Shown: piece by piece, positions 14,909 through 23,219 of the stretch | Position numbering within the stretch: position 1 is the stretch's first letter | Layout: each line of letters starts with the position of its first letter | From: Actinobacillus succinogenes 130Z | GTDB taxonomy: Bacteria; Pseudomonadota; Gammaproteobacteria; Enterobacterales; Pasteurellaceae | Assembly: GCF_000017245.1 (NCBI RefSeq) | Contig: NC_009655.1 | Coordinates: forward strand, 1,426,001 to 1,490,000 | Direction: 5' to 3' | DNA: 64,000 nucleotides | Position numbers and translations under genes: made by a program | Notes under the pieces: model-generated | The model's input: only the letters and a program-made list of their open reading frames with translations | What the model was told of the DNA's origin: nothing | Databases searched by the model: none

Positions 14909-15676
14909 GCAGCCGCCTTCAGGCGGCTGTGTGTTGAAACGCCGTTTTCGGCGATCAATTAGCCGCGCTCTATGCGCAGCCGCCTTCAGGCGGCTGTGTG
15001 TTGAAACAGCGTTGTGTTGAACAAGCAGTTGAGCAAATAAGCAGCCGCCTTCAGGCGGCTGTGTGTTGAAACTGATGCATCACGCGTAGTCCCAACCGCA
15101 GCCGAAAAGCAGCCGCCTTCAGGCGGCTGTGTGTTGAAACCAATTCACCATCGTACCGAAATCCGAGGGTTTCGGCAGCAGCCGCCTTCAGGCGGCTGTG
15201 TGTTGAAACCCGCCGGGATGGTGATGCCGGCGGCCTCTTTGGCGGCAGCCGCCTTCAGGCGGCTGTGTGTTGAAACGTTAAAGCGCAGTTTAACACTGCA
15301 ACAACATTAAAGCAGCCGCCTTCAGGCGGCTGTGTGTTGAAACGCGAAATCAACCATGCTTAAAAAATTGTATTTGGCAGCCGCCTTCAGGCGGCTGTGT
15401 GTTGAAACGCGTTATCGGTTTCCGCCGGCAAAGCAAGGGTAAGCAGCCGCCTTCAGGCGGCTGTGTGTTGAAACAGCGCGTTAGCATGATTTGCTTGTTT
15501 AGTTTTTAGGCAGCCGCCTTCGGGCGGCTGTGTGTTGAAACGCAAGTATAGTTTACGCCGGGAAAAACGAGGAGGTGCAGCCGCCTTCAGGCGGCTGTGT
15601 GTTGAAACATCAAGCGTTGAAGGTGCGGATATTAATAGCGGTATGCAGCCGCCTTCGGGCGGCTGTGTTGCTTACT
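14909..15676 (+). CRISPR. Type I-C CRISPR array, 12 repeats and 11 spacers
   Basis: The 32-bp repeat begins GCAGCCGCC and ends GTGTTGAAAC, the usual type I-C ending. Repeats start at 14909, 14976, 15041, 15109, 15178, 15245, 15312, 15377, 15443, 15510, 15577 and 15645. Spacers are 33 to 37 bp. CAGCCGCC and GGCGGCTG form an 8-bp hairpin around a TTCA loop, the substrate for Cas5c. Repeats 10 and 12 have TTCG in the loop. The last repeat is degenerate after GGCTGTGT, marking the leader-distal end, so the leader lies at the cas2 side and transcription is on the plus strand. Confidence 0.98.
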
Positions 15677-15700
15677 ATGATTTTGGTTAGCGTCAAAATA

Positions 15701-15726
15701 AAACGCCCTGTGTCAGCAGGGCGTTT
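15701..15726. terminator. Bidirectional terminator between CRISPR array and asnS
   Basis: AAACGCCCTG and CAGGGCGTTT form a perfect 10-bp stem with a 6-base loop and T-rich flanks on both strands. It serves the end of asnS on the minus strand and probably the array transcript on the plus strand. Confidence 0.85.
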
Positions 15727-15745
15727 CTATTTATGGGTTATGGAC

Positions 15746-17149
15746 TTAGAAATTTGCGTTACGCGGTGAACGAGGGAATGGGATTACGTCTCGGATATTT
15801 TGTACGCCGGTGACATAAACGATTAGGCGTTCAAATCCCAAACCGAAACCTGAGTGCGGTACGGTACCATACTTGCGTAAATCACGATACCACCAGTAGT
15901 CTTCAGGTTTTAAGCCCATTTCTACCATACGTTTGTCTAATACGTCTAACCGTTCTTCACGTTGCGAACCGCCGATGATTTCTCCGATTCCCGGGGCTAA
16001 AACATCCATTGCCGCTACAGTTTTACCGTCATCGTTCAGACGCATATAGAACGCTTTAATGCCTTTAGGATAGTTTTTCACCACAACCGGTGATTTGAAG
16101 TGTTCTTCCGCTAAATAACGTTCGTGCTCGGAAGATAAATCGATTCCCCATGAAACCGGGAATTCAAATTTTTTACCGGATTTTACGAGTACATCAATAG
16201 CGTCCGTATAGTCGATTTGTGCAAACGGTGAATTAACGAAGTGCTCCAAACGGGTGATGACATCTTTGTCCACGTGTTTGCTGAAAAATTCCAAATCGTC
16301 GCGACGTTCTGTTAAAACCGCATTAAATACATATTTTAGCATGTCTTCCGCTAGCTTTGCGTTATCTGCTAACGTAGCGAAAGCGATTTCCGGTTCCACC
16401 ATCCAGAATTCTGCAAGGTGACGGGTTGTGTTTGAGTTTTCCGCACGGAATGTCGGTCCGAAAGTATAGATTTTGCTTAATGCGCAGGCGTAAGTTTCAC
16501 CGTTTAACTGACCGGATACGGTTAAAAACGCTTCTTTGCCGAAGAAGTCTTGGTTAAAATCTACCGTTCCCGCCTGCGTACGCGGTAAATTTTCCAAGTC
16601 TAATGTGGAAACACGGAACATTTCGCCCGCACCTTCCGTGTCCGACGCCGTAATAAGCGGTGTTGCCACCCAGTAAAAGCCTTGTTCGTGGAAGAAACGG
16701 TGAATAGCTTGAGCCAAGCAGTGGCGAACGCGGGCGACGGCACCGATAATATTGGTACGCGGACGCAAATGCGCCACTTCGCGCAAGTATTCGATAGAGT
16801 GGCGTTTTGCCGCCATCGGATAGGTATCCGGATCTTCCACCCAACCGACGACTTCAACGGTTTCCGTCTGTAATTCTACCGCCTGGCCTTGCGCCGGAGA
16901 CTCGACAACCGTACCGGTTACGATCACGGAACAGCCGGCGGTTAAACGCAAGACTTCGCTTTCATAATTTACAATGTCGTTATTGATAATAGCTTGGATT
17001 GGGTTAAAGCATGAACCGTCGTAAACGGTAAGAAATGAAAGACCGGCTTTTGAATCGCGACGGGTGCGTACCCAACCGCGAACGGTTACTTTTTCACCCA
17101 CGGCAATCTCGCCTTGGAGTACATCAGCAATTGATGCAATTTTTGTCAT
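15746..17149 (-). CDS. asnS: Asparaginyl-tRNA synthetase
   Basis: This is a 467-residue class IIb aminoacyl-tRNA synthetase, essential for charging tRNA-Asn in the cytoplasm. It has an N-terminal OB-fold anticodon domain ([19 protein letters not shown], residues 22-40). The class II core includes motif 2 ([16 protein letters not shown]) and motif 3 near the C-terminus ([12 protein letters not shown]). Length matches E. coli AsnS. The ATG has GGAG upstream. It is a core gene and marks the right boundary of the CRISPR-Cas insertion. Confidence 0.98.
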   Translation of the reverse strand: MTKIASIADVLQGEIAVGEKVTVRGWVRTRRDSKAGLSFLTVYDGSCFNPIQAIINNDIVNYESEVLRLTAGCSVIVTGTVVESPAQGQAVELQTETVEVVGWVEDPDTYPMAAKRHSIEYLREVAHLRPRTNIIGAVARVRHCLAQAIHRFFHEQGFYWVATPLITASDTEGAGEMFRVSTLDLENLPRTQAGTVDFNQDFFGKEAFLTVSGQLNGETYACALSKIYTFGPTFRAENSNTTRHLAEFWMVEPEIAFATLADNAKLAEDMLKYVFNAVLTERRDDLEFFSKHVDKDVITRLEHFVNSPFAQIDYTDAIDVLVKSGKKFEFPVSWGIDLSSEHERYLAEEHFKSPVVVKNYPKGIKAFYMRLNDDGKTVAAMDVLAPGIGEIIGGSQREERLDVLDKRMVEMGLKPEDYWWYRDLRKYGTVPHSGFGLGFERLIVYVTGVQNIRDVIPFPRSPRNANF

Positions 17150-17395
17150 TTTTATCTCCGAAAAATTGAGTCGATATTAGATTTGAAAATGTGTGGTAGT
17201 TTACCTTAAATTAGCCGAATTACCAAAAACTAATACGATTTTCTTCATAATGACAAATACGGTTGTCTCTATCTTTTCGCTATTACAAATTATTAAAAAA
17301 ATCTTGTCTTTTCCGACCGCACTTGGTTCTTCTCGGTTTTTTCTTCAGTGAGATTTTGCTAGAATACGCCAATTATTTTTACCCGAGATTTAAAA

Positions 17396-18049
17396 ATGAC
17401 AATTTCAGCAGAAGCAAAAAAAGTCCGGAACGCCTTAATCGAAAAAGGTATAGAAACCCCAATGGTGGAATTTCAACAGAATAAAAACGAACGTCGCACG
17501 GCAATCCAGCAAAAAATGCGCGAAGTCATGGAACTGATTGGCTTGGATTTGCGGGATGACAGTCTGGAAGAAACGCCCGTGCGTTTAGCCAAAATGTATG
17601 TAGATGAAATTTTCAGCGGTTTGGATTATGCCAATTTTCCTAAAATCACCAATATCGAAAACCGCATGAAAGTCAGTGAAATGGTGTTAGTGAACGATGT
17701 GACTTTAACCAGCACCTGTGAGCACCATTTTGTGACAATCGACGGCTTGGTTTCCGTGGCTTATTATCCGAAAAAATGGGTAATCGGGTTATCGAAAATC
17801 AACCGCGTAGTGCAATTTTTCGCTCAACGTCCGCAAGTGCAGGAACGTCTGACAGAACAAGTATTATTGGCATTTCAAACTATATTGGAAACCGATGATG
17901 TGGCGGTTTACATGAAAGCCACCCATTTTTGTGTCAAATGTCGCGGCATTAAAGACAGTAATAGTTACACTGTCACATCCGCTTTCGGTGGTGTTTTTCT
18001 GGAGGACAGAGAAACCCGAAAAGAATTTCTTTCTTTGGTGAATAAATAG
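17396..18049 (+). CDS. folE: GTP cyclohydrolase I
   Basis: The 217-residue enzyme converts GTP to dihydroneopterin triphosphate, the first step of tetrahydrofolate synthesis. Zinc ligands are visible as Cys and His in [10 protein letters not shown] and Cys in HFCVKCRG. The conserved [20 protein letters not shown] helix and [12 protein letters not shown] motif are present. Length fits the homodecameric FolE family. The gene stands alone between asnS (divergent) and a paired-signal terminator. Confidence 0.97.
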   Translation: MTISAEAKKVRNALIEKGIETPMVEFQQNKNERRTAIQQKMREVMELIGLDLRDDSLEETPVRLAKMYVDEIFSGLDYANFPKITNIENRMKVSEMVLVNDVTLTSTCEHHFVTIDGLVSVAYYPKKWVIGLSKINRVVQFFAQRPQVQERLTEQVLLAFQTILETDDVAVYMKATHFCVKCRGIKDSNSYTVTSAFGGVFLEDRETRKEFLSLVNK

Positions 18050-18079
18050 TTTAGCTATTTTACAGATCAACCAGCTTGC

Positions 18080-18122
18080 AAAGTGCGGTCAAAAACGTAA
18101 GGATTTTCGACCGCACTTTTTG
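18080..18122. terminator. Terminator built from inverted Hin-type uptake signals
   Basis: AAAGTGCGGTCAAAA and TTTTCGACCGCACTTTTT pair around a short loop. It terminates folE and, on the other strand, the convergent ybaK-like operon. Confidence 0.88.
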
Positions 18123-18151
18123 ACGTGAGTTGTCGGAAACTCTCGCTAAAG

Positions 18152-18643
18152 TTATTCATCCGGTTTTGCGAATCGAACCCATTCCGGCGCGGTAATCCTT
18201 GCATAATCCTGCGTATTCAAAATCAACGAGCGTTCTAATGTACCCGCATTAAACGCCAGTTCGTCGTAGCGTTCGAGCAGGCTCGGGTCAGCAATGAGTC
18301 TGAGATCCGGATGGAAACTGAAGGGCGGGATGGCGCCGAATACGCAGTCGGTCAGCTCACTCACTTCTTTCGGGCTGGCCAGCGAGGCTTTGGCGCCGCC
18401 TAAGTATTCGGCGATTTTAGTTAACTCCGCCTGTTTATCGGCGGGCAGAACGGCGAGCACCGCCTGTTTGACGCCGTTGCCTTTGATTTTACACACAAGG
18501 GCTTTGGCACCTTGCCCGAGTTCCGTGCCGCGGAGTTTCGCCACCTCTTTCGATTTACCGGCGCTGGAATGTTCCACCACCCGATAACGGGCGTGTTGTC
18601 GGTCTAAAAGTGCGGTCAGTTTTTCGAATGTTTTTTCCGACAT
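18152..18643 (-). CDS. YbaK/ProX-family aminoacyl-tRNA deacylase
   Basis: The 163-residue protein has the YbaK/EbsC/ProXp fold, whose members hydrolyse wrongly acylated tRNAs in trans. The conserved Lys lies in GAKALVCKIKG, followed by the strand AVLAVLPADKQ and the GAIPPFSFHPDL loop that corresponds to the family G-x-x-P-F motif. The exact tRNA and amino acid specificity cannot be read. It starts 9 bp after the threonine-synthase-like gene with AAGGAG upstream, so it is the last gene of a four-gene operon devoted to amino acid chemistry. Confidence 0.85.
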   Translation of the reverse strand: MSEKTFEKLTALLDRQHARYRVVEHSSAGKSKEVAKLRGTELGQGAKALVCKIKGNGVKQAVLAVLPADKQAELTKIAEYLGGAKASLASPKEVSELTDCVFGAIPPFSFHPDLRLIADPSLLERYDELAFNAGTLERSLILNTQDYARITAPEWVRFAKPDE

Positions 18644-18652
18644 GGATTCTCC

Positions 18653-19747
18653 TTAGTGATCCGATTTCAGCCCGGCGCCGCACATGGTGATCAGGCAGTC
18701 TTCCGCCGTGCCGTAAAGTTCGCAGTAGCGGAGATAGGCGGCATAATTTGCGGCGGTGGTGTGTTCGCAGTACACGCCTTTTTTCGCCAAAATATCACGG
18801 GCGGCGAGGATTTTATCTTCCGGCGCATGCACGAAGCGGACGGGGTATTTTTCCGCATAGGTTAAAATTTCCGCGGCTCGCATCGGTTGTCCGATGGCGA
18901 TGCCTTCGGCGATGGTCGGTTTGACCTCGACGTTTTCTGCAAATTTTTGTCCTTTTTCGACCGCTTGTAACAGCGGGTCGCAATGCTCGCTTTGCAGGGC
19001 GATGATAGTCGGCATTTCGTTTATCGCGCCGCTTGCCAATAAGTGTTCCAAGCCTTTAATCACACCGATAAACAGGGTGCCGTTGCCCACCGGTACCACG
19101 ATGTGCTTCGGAATGCGTCCGAGCTGTTCGAAGGTTTCGTAAATATAAGTTTTGGTGCCTTCGTAGAAGAACGGGTTGTAAACGTGGTTCGCATAGTAAA
19201 TGCCTTCATTTTCCACCTTGGCTCGGCACACGTCGGCGCAGTGGTCGCGGCTGCCGGCAATCACATTGGCTTTGGCGCCGTGGGCTTCAATCATATTGAT
19301 TTTCTTCGGCGAAGTGCCTTCCGGCACGAAAATTTCACATTGAATACCCGCTTTAGCACAATATGCCGCCACGCTGTTGCCCGCATTGCCGCTGCTGTCC
19401 TGCACCACCGAATCCACGCCGATGGCTTTGCAATGGCTGATCAGCACCGCCGCGCCGCGATCTTTAAAAGAAAGGGTCGGCATAAAATAATCCATTTTTA
19501 ACAAGACGTTATCATCAAACCGCACAATCGGGGTCATCCCTTCGCCAAGGGAAATGCCACGCCAAGATTCGTCTTGCAAGGCAATAAATTTACGATAACG
19601 GAACAGGCTCCATTCATGGCGGTCGATGTCGTTAAGATCGAATTTCGGCGGGTGATAATCCAGCGTCCACAAGCCGCCGCATTGGCATTTGGCCTGGCGG
19701 GTGGAAACCGGTGCGGTTTGATGGCATTGGTTGCAGATAAATTTCAT
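18653..19747 (-). CDS. Threonine-synthase-like PLP-dependent enzyme
   Basis: The 364-residue fold-type II PLP enzyme carries the cofactor Lys in TLSFKDRGAAV, the phosphate/substrate loop in DSSGNAGNSVAAY, and GTSPKKINMIEAHGA. An N-terminal zinc ribbon (CNQC near residue 4, CQCGG near 22) is typical of archaeal-type threonine synthases and related lyases. I chose the ATG at 19747, which has AGGAGAAC upstream; the open frame extends 39 codons further but overlaps ridA. Reaction could be threonine synthase or an ammonia-lyase on serine, threonine or diaminopropionate. The RidA neighbour favours an enamine-producing reaction. Confidence 0.85.
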   Translation of the reverse strand: MKFICNQCHQTAPVSTRQAKCQCGGLWTLDYHPPKFDLNDIDRHEWSLFRYRKFIALQDESWRGISLGEGMTPIVRFDDNVLLKMDYFMPTLSFKDRGAAVLISHCKAIGVDSVVQDSSGNAGNSVAAYCAKAGIQCEIFVPEGTSPKKINMIEAHGAKANVIAGSRDHCADVCRAKVENEGIYYANHVYNPFFYEGTKTYIYETFEQLGRIPKHIVVPVGNGTLFIGVIKGLEHLLASGAINEMPTIIALQSEHCDPLLQAVEKGQKFAENVEVKPTIAEGIAIGQPMRAAEILTYAEKYPVRFVHAPEDKILAARDILAKKGVYCEHTTAANYAAYLRYCELYGTAEDCLITMCGAGLKSDH

Positions 19748-19757
19748 CGTTGTTCTC

Positions 19758-20120
19758 CTAAGCGAATTCGGCGGTGGCTTCAATTTCAATAAGGGCGTTG
19801 TAATGTAAATTACCGCACGGCACGATGGTGCGGGTGGGTTTGTGTGAACCAAAGAAATCCGCATACACTTGATTCACTGTGTCCCAATACGCCACATCGG
19901 GAATATAAACACGGCATTGCACCACGTCATTTTTGCTAAGCCCTGCAGCGGAAAGCACTTGGGCTAAATTGGCGAGTGCCTGTTTGGTTTGAGCGGCAAC
20001 ATCGCCGACAATTTTTCCTTCCGCATTAAAGGGAAGTTGCCCTGAAACATATAACATCCCATTGGATTTCACGGCAGGCGAATAATGCCCCTTGCTTTGG
20101 TCGGGTAGAATCATTTCCAT
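19758..20120 (-). CDS. ridA: RidA-family enamine/imine deaminase
   Basis: The 120-residue YjgF/YER057c/UK114-family protein hydrolyses reactive enamines such as 2-aminoacrylate released by PLP enzymes. Visible motifs are GHYSPAVKSNGMLYVSGQLPF near the N-terminus and an Arg in QCRVYIPDV. The end EIEATAEF fits the family C-terminus. Its ATG overlaps the regulator stop by one base (TGATG), so translation is coupled. It sits directly upstream of the PLP enzyme gene, which suggests it detoxifies that enzyme's product. Confidence 0.92.
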   Translation of the reverse strand: MEMILPDQSKGHYSPAVKSNGMLYVSGQLPFNAEGKIVGDVAAQTKQALANLAQVLSAAGLSKNDVVQCRVYIPDVAYWDTVNQVYADFFGSHKPTRTIVPCGNLHYNALIEIEATAEFA

Positions 20121-20743
20121 CAACGTTTTCCTCTTACTTCGTCTAAATAACTATAAATGGTCACTTTATTGACCCCCAGTTTTTCGGCGGCTTTCTCAAT
20201 GCTGCCTTTCATTAAAAACAACCCTTTTTGCTCCATAAAACGGACTTTCTCTATTTTTTCATCACGGGTCATCGCTTCCGCCGAGCGTCCGTTTAAAATT
20301 TTCTCCATCAGGTTTTCCACCATTTCGGAAAGCGGCAATTCCGCTGTTTGTTCCGCCTGTTTCGGCGGATTTAAATTGGGCAACAAAGCGTTTAAATAGG
20401 CAATTTGATCGGTAATCGGCGTGGTATCGATATTGATACACAACGCCCCGACTAATTGATGGTTTTGATCAAAAATTAATTGTGTAGAGGAGCGAATCAG
20501 TTTGCCTTTGGCTTCAAAATAGTAGTTGGCGACATAATCATTATTGAGCTTATCGGATAACATCACCTCCTTCACTAAGTGCTCAAAGTTCTGCCCAAGC
20601 TTGCGATGTGTCACCTCTCCGGCCACATATACCACAGAATGTTCAGGATCATTTAAATCGTGCAAAACCACCTCGCAACTTTTGCCAAAGGTTTCAACCA
20701 GCATATCCGCCATGGAAATATAAGGGGTAAGAATCGGGTTCAT
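20120..20743 (-). CDS. YheO/DauR-type transcriptional regulator (PAS_6 + HTH)
   Basis: The 207-residue protein has an N-terminal YheO-like PAS domain (residues 5-115, including VVLHDLNDPEHSVVYVAGE) and a C-terminal DauR-type helix-turn-helix (GSIEKAAEKLGVNKVTIYSYL). Known relatives control D-amino acid and related catabolic operons; in Pseudomonas a regulator of this type sits beside a RidA-like gene. It is first in a minus-strand operon with ridA, the PLP enzyme and the ybaK-like gene, and probably controls it. The ligand is unknown. Confidence 0.88.
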   Translation of the reverse strand: MNPILTPYISMADMLVETFGKSCEVVLHDLNDPEHSVVYVAGEVTHRKLGQNFEHLVKEVMLSDKLNNDYVANYYFEAKGKLIRSSTQLIFDQNHQLVGALCINIDTTPITDQIAYLNALLPNLNPPKQAEQTAELPLSEMVENLMEKILNGRSAEAMTRDEKIEKVRFMEQKGLFLMKGSIEKAAEKLGVNKVTIYSYLDEVRGKR

Positions 20744-20907
20744 AGGGTCTCCGTATAAATTTTTATATATTTTATAGAGTTTATTCTATGTGAGCAATGG
20801 TTTTGTAGAAGTTTTTATATGTAGGTAGAGGTTTTTATGGGGAAAGGGAAAGTGCGGTGGGGATTTGGTAAGTTTTTGGGGAAATTTGACTGCTTGTGGG
20901 AATGAAA

Positions 20908-20941
20908 ATGCCGTCTGAAAATTGAGTTTTTCAGACGGCAT
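20908..20941. terminator. Neisseria-type DUS hairpin (inverted AT-DUS pair)
   Basis: ATGCCGTCTGAA at 20908-20919 and its exact complement at 20930-20941 form a 14-bp stem with a short loop. Paired DUS of this form are the standard intergenic terminators of Neisseria. This is an unexpected element in a Hin-signal genome. It lies in the 434-bp gap 20744-21177, which otherwise holds the broken small ORF at 20959-21133 and one Hin signal at about 20850. Confidence 0.9.
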
Positions 20942-20958
20942 CTATTTAATTTTAATTG

Positions 20959-21133
20959 TTAAGGTGTTGTTTCAAGTAAATGCCCTGAACCTTTCAGTGT
21001 TTTTATAGGTTTGATGTCATTTGCTATAACGTAAAGCTTAGATAACTTCTTTGAGATGTGCCTTTGAAATTAAAAAATCAGTATTATCGTGGTTAAAATG
21101 TGGGGTGTACATTCTTATTTCATTACTAGACAT
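20959..21133 (-). pseudogene. Small ORF interrupted by a frameshift
   Basis: An ATG at 21133 has a strong Shine-Dalgarno (AGGAGATT) and opens a 31-codon frame (begins MSSNEIRMYTPHFNHDNTDF) that stops at 21038. At that point a second frame stays open without interruption to a TAA at 20959 and reads KLYVIANDIKPIKTLKGSGH before its end. Joining the two needs a single-base shift and would give a protein of about 58 residues. The Neisseria-type DUS hairpin follows 18 bp later, as a terminator would. I do not recognise the protein. It could also be a genuine 31-residue peptide. Confidence 0.45.
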
Positions 21134-21177
21134 ATATAATCTCCTGCATTGGATACTTTAATTTTAAATAAAACCAA

Positions 21178-22386
21178 TTATTTATTCAAAATACTCAAAA
21201 ACCCCTTCAAACTCAAACATTCCACCCCTTCAAACGTATTGCCCTCAAATTCGTCCATCGTCACCACATATTTCGGGTAGTTGTCTTGAATTTTTAGCAG
21301 GTTGCCAAATTCTCGTTCCAGCGTTTTTTCTTCGTTAATCGTCAGTGTGGCTTGCACGTAAATGCGTTCGCCGTCTTTTTCGGCGATGAAGTCGATTTCT
21401 TGTGTGCCAAGTCCGCCGATTTTGACATCGTAACCTGCGATTTGCAGGTGGTTGAAAATGGTGTTTTCGAGCAACTTGCCACGGTCTTGCACTTGATAAC
21501 CGATTAAGGCGTTGCGTAAGCCTAAATCTTCAAAATAGTATTTCTCGCCGATTTCAAAAAGGCGTTTGCCTTCAATGTCATAGCGTGGCACTTTGTGGAT
21601 TAAAAAGGCGTTGGCAAGGTATTCGGCGTAGTTTTGTACTTGCACGGTATTGGCATTGATTTTTTGCGATTTGAGAAAATCGCTGATTTTTTTCGCCGAA
21701 AACAGGTTGCCGATGTTGCTGGCGAAAAATTGCGTGAGCTGTTCTAAAAACTGCACATTACGCAAGGCATAGCGGTTCACGATATCACGTATGGCAATGG
21801 TGGAATAGATGTTGCGCAAATACTCAAATACGATATTGTCTTGTAACGGCAAATCTTTCAAATAAGGCAAACCGCCGTATTTCAGGAACTGCGACATCGC
21901 TTTATCGCCGTCTTCCAGTCGCATAAATTCCAAAAATTCAAAGTAAGAAAGCGAATGCACGTTGATTTCAATCGCTCGACCGCTCAGACTGCCTGCAATA
22001 TCCCGTGAAAGCAAATGGGCATTGCTGCCGGTGCAATATAAATCCAGATCGTCATCTAACAGTAATGAACGAAGTGCGGTGTCAAATTCGCTAATTTCTT
22101 GAATTTCATCAATAAAAACATAATTTTTTTGACCGCTCTTTTTCTCGCCAAGCACAAATTCCGCCAAATCCTGTGCGGTTTTGAGATGCGAAAAAGCCAA
22201 ATCTTCCTTGTTGATATAAATGATATTGGCTTGGCTGTCGCCGGCTTGAATTTCCTGCATAATCTGAAACAGCAAATAGCTTTTGCCCACACGGCGCTGC
22301 CCTGTGAACACTTTAATCAGCGATTTGCCGATAAACGGGCGTACCCGCTCCAAGTAGCGTTTGCGGTAGATGAGATCTTTTTTCAT
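21178..22386 (-). CDS. AAA-type ATPase with DUF4143 C-terminal domain
   Basis: The 402-residue protein has an N-terminal AAA_14 ATPase domain with Walker A GQRRVGKSYLLF (residues 29-40) and Walker B VFIDEIQEI (about 111-119). A DUF4143 domain at the C-terminus contains KIGGLGTQEIDFIAEKDG, which looks like a PD-(D/E)xK-nuclease-like core. Family members are widespread in mobile and anaerobe genomes; their role is not established. The gene is flanked on one side by a Neisseria DUS hairpin and on the other by an Apl-type signal hairpin, and its promoter region carries two palindromes. Confidence 0.88.
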   Translation of the reverse strand: MKKDLIYRKRYLERVRPFIGKSLIKVFTGQRRVGKSYLLFQIMQEIQAGDSQANIIYINKEDLAFSHLKTAQDLAEFVLGEKKSGQKNYVFIDEIQEISEFDTALRSLLLDDDLDLYCTGSNAHLLSRDIAGSLSGRAIEINVHSLSYFEFLEFMRLEDGDKAMSQFLKYGGLPYLKDLPLQDNIVFEYLRNIYSTIAIRDIVNRYALRNVQFLEQLTQFFASNIGNLFSAKKISDFLKSQKINANTVQVQNYAEYLANAFLIHKVPRYDIEGKRLFEIGEKYYFEDLGLRNALIGYQVQDRGKLLENTIFNHLQIAGYDVKIGGLGTQEIDFIAEKDGERIYVQATLTINEEKTLEREFGNLLKIQDNYPKYVVTMDEFEGNTFEGVECLSLKGFLSILNK

Positions 22387-22431
22387 AACCTACTCCTTCA
22401 AATTTATATTTTAAACCTTATATAAATTTAG

Positions 22432-22492
22432 AAAAAGTTTCAAGTATACTTCAAACTTTTTGATATTATTTGGTAAGTTTTAAGTATAAACT
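22432..22492. promoter_or_regulatory. Two AGTTT...AAACT palindromes in the DUF4143 gene promoter
   Basis: Bases 22432-22461 form a 30-bp palindrome centred on GTATAC with only one mismatched pair. A related element with the same AGTTT and AAACT arms lies at 22476-22492. Both sit just upstream of the minus-strand ATPase gene and have the form of operators for a dimeric repressor; no such regulator gene is adjacent. The 388-bp gap 22387-22774 holds these, two hairpins and the rhodanese promoter. Confidence 0.6.
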
Positions 22493-22498
22493 TAATCA

Positions 22499-22544
22499 AC
22501 AAGCGGTCTTTTTTGTAAAAAATTTGCAAAATCCGACCGCTTGC
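22499..22544. terminator. Hairpin of inverted Apl-type uptake signals
   Basis: ACAAGCGGTC, the perfect Apl-type uptake core, at 22499-22508 faces GACCGCTTGC at 22535-22544, with T- and A-rich interior. Such pairs are terminators in the A. pleuropneumoniae / M. haemolytica clade, not in Hin-signal genomes. Confidence 0.8.
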
Positions 22545-22556
22545 ATAAACAAAAGA

Positions 22557-22585
22557 TTGCCTGAAAAGCTAGTTTCAGGCGGCAT
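22557..22585. repeat. Degenerate DUS-like hairpin
   Basis: GCCTGAAA and TTTCAGGC form an 8-bp stem. The right arm read on the minus strand is ATGCCGCCTGAA, one base from Neisseria AT-DUS. It lies 12 bp from the Apl-type hairpin. Confidence 0.5.
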
Positions 22586-22774
22586 TCCATGGCATTTCAC
22601 TTAGTGTAAATTCATCTCCGGATGAGTTTTATCCATAAAGCTTGTTTTGATATGGAATCTTTTTTGATTTCAAGACAGCGAAATGGATAAGCCGCCGGGT
22701 TTTATGATGATTTTGCATGACGAATAAAATTTAATGTGTAGAATAAGCACACAAACAGTATTATTGGAATCACT

Positions 22775-23134
22775 ATGAAAAAACTGACTTTGACATTATT
22801 AGCGGCGCTGGTGTGGGCTTCGCCGATGATTTCCGTCGCGGCGGAAACCGAACGGGCGGTAGAACGGAGCGAACAGGCGCGGGCAATTTGGATTGACGTG
22901 CGTACGCCCGAAGAATTCGCCGAAGGGCATATCGAAGGGGCGGTAAATCTGCCGTTCGATCAGATCGGAGCGCGTATTCACGAGGTGACGGCGGATAAAA
23001 ACGCGCCGATTCATTTATACTGCCGTTCAGGACGCCGTTCGGGGCTGGCGCTGGAAACCCTGAAAGCGCAGGGTTATACCAACTTGGTTAATCGGGGCGG
23101 TTATCGGGATTTGTTGGTCCAAAATATTCGATAA
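22775..23134 (+). CDS. Periplasmic rhodanese (PspE-like)
   Basis: The 119-residue protein has a signal peptide (MKKLTLTLLAALVWASPMIS, cleavage near residue 23) and a single rhodanese domain. IDVRTPEEFAEGHIEGAVNLP matches the family, and the catalytic Cys lies in HLYCRSGRRSG. It probably transfers sulfane sulfur in the periplasm, like E. coli PspE. The usual psp genes are not nearby. It stands alone between two hairpins and a convergent B3/4-domain gene. Confidence 0.9.
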   Translation: MKKLTLTLLAALVWASPMISVAAETERAVERSEQARAIWIDVRTPEEFAEGHIEGAVNLPFDQIGARIHEVTADKNAPIHLYCRSGRRSGLALETLKAQGYTNLVNRGGYRDLLVQNIR

Positions 23135-23219
23135 ATTTAAATCAAAATATTGGTAACTCAAAAGCGTTGGCTGTTTGCCAACGCTCTATTTTTACGGTTG
23201 AAAATTGTTCGTCAAGTTT

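Noticed and set aside
15008..15040. Spacer 2 contains GTTGTGTTGAAC, similar to the repeat end
   Set aside because: The match is short and imperfect and the spacer has normal length; an inserted partial repeat is not needed.
14909..15676. The CRISPR repeat contains TTCAGGCGGC, one base from the Neisseria DUS complement
   Set aside because: The bases are explained by the self-complementary crRNA hairpin, and the mismatch lies in the DUS core, so a role in uptake is not supported.
19748..19864. Possible 39-residue N-terminal extension of the threonine-synthase-like protein
   Set aside because: It overlaps ridA, has no ribosome binding site and is not protein-like; the internal ATG with AGGAGAAC and the zinc ribbon is the real start.
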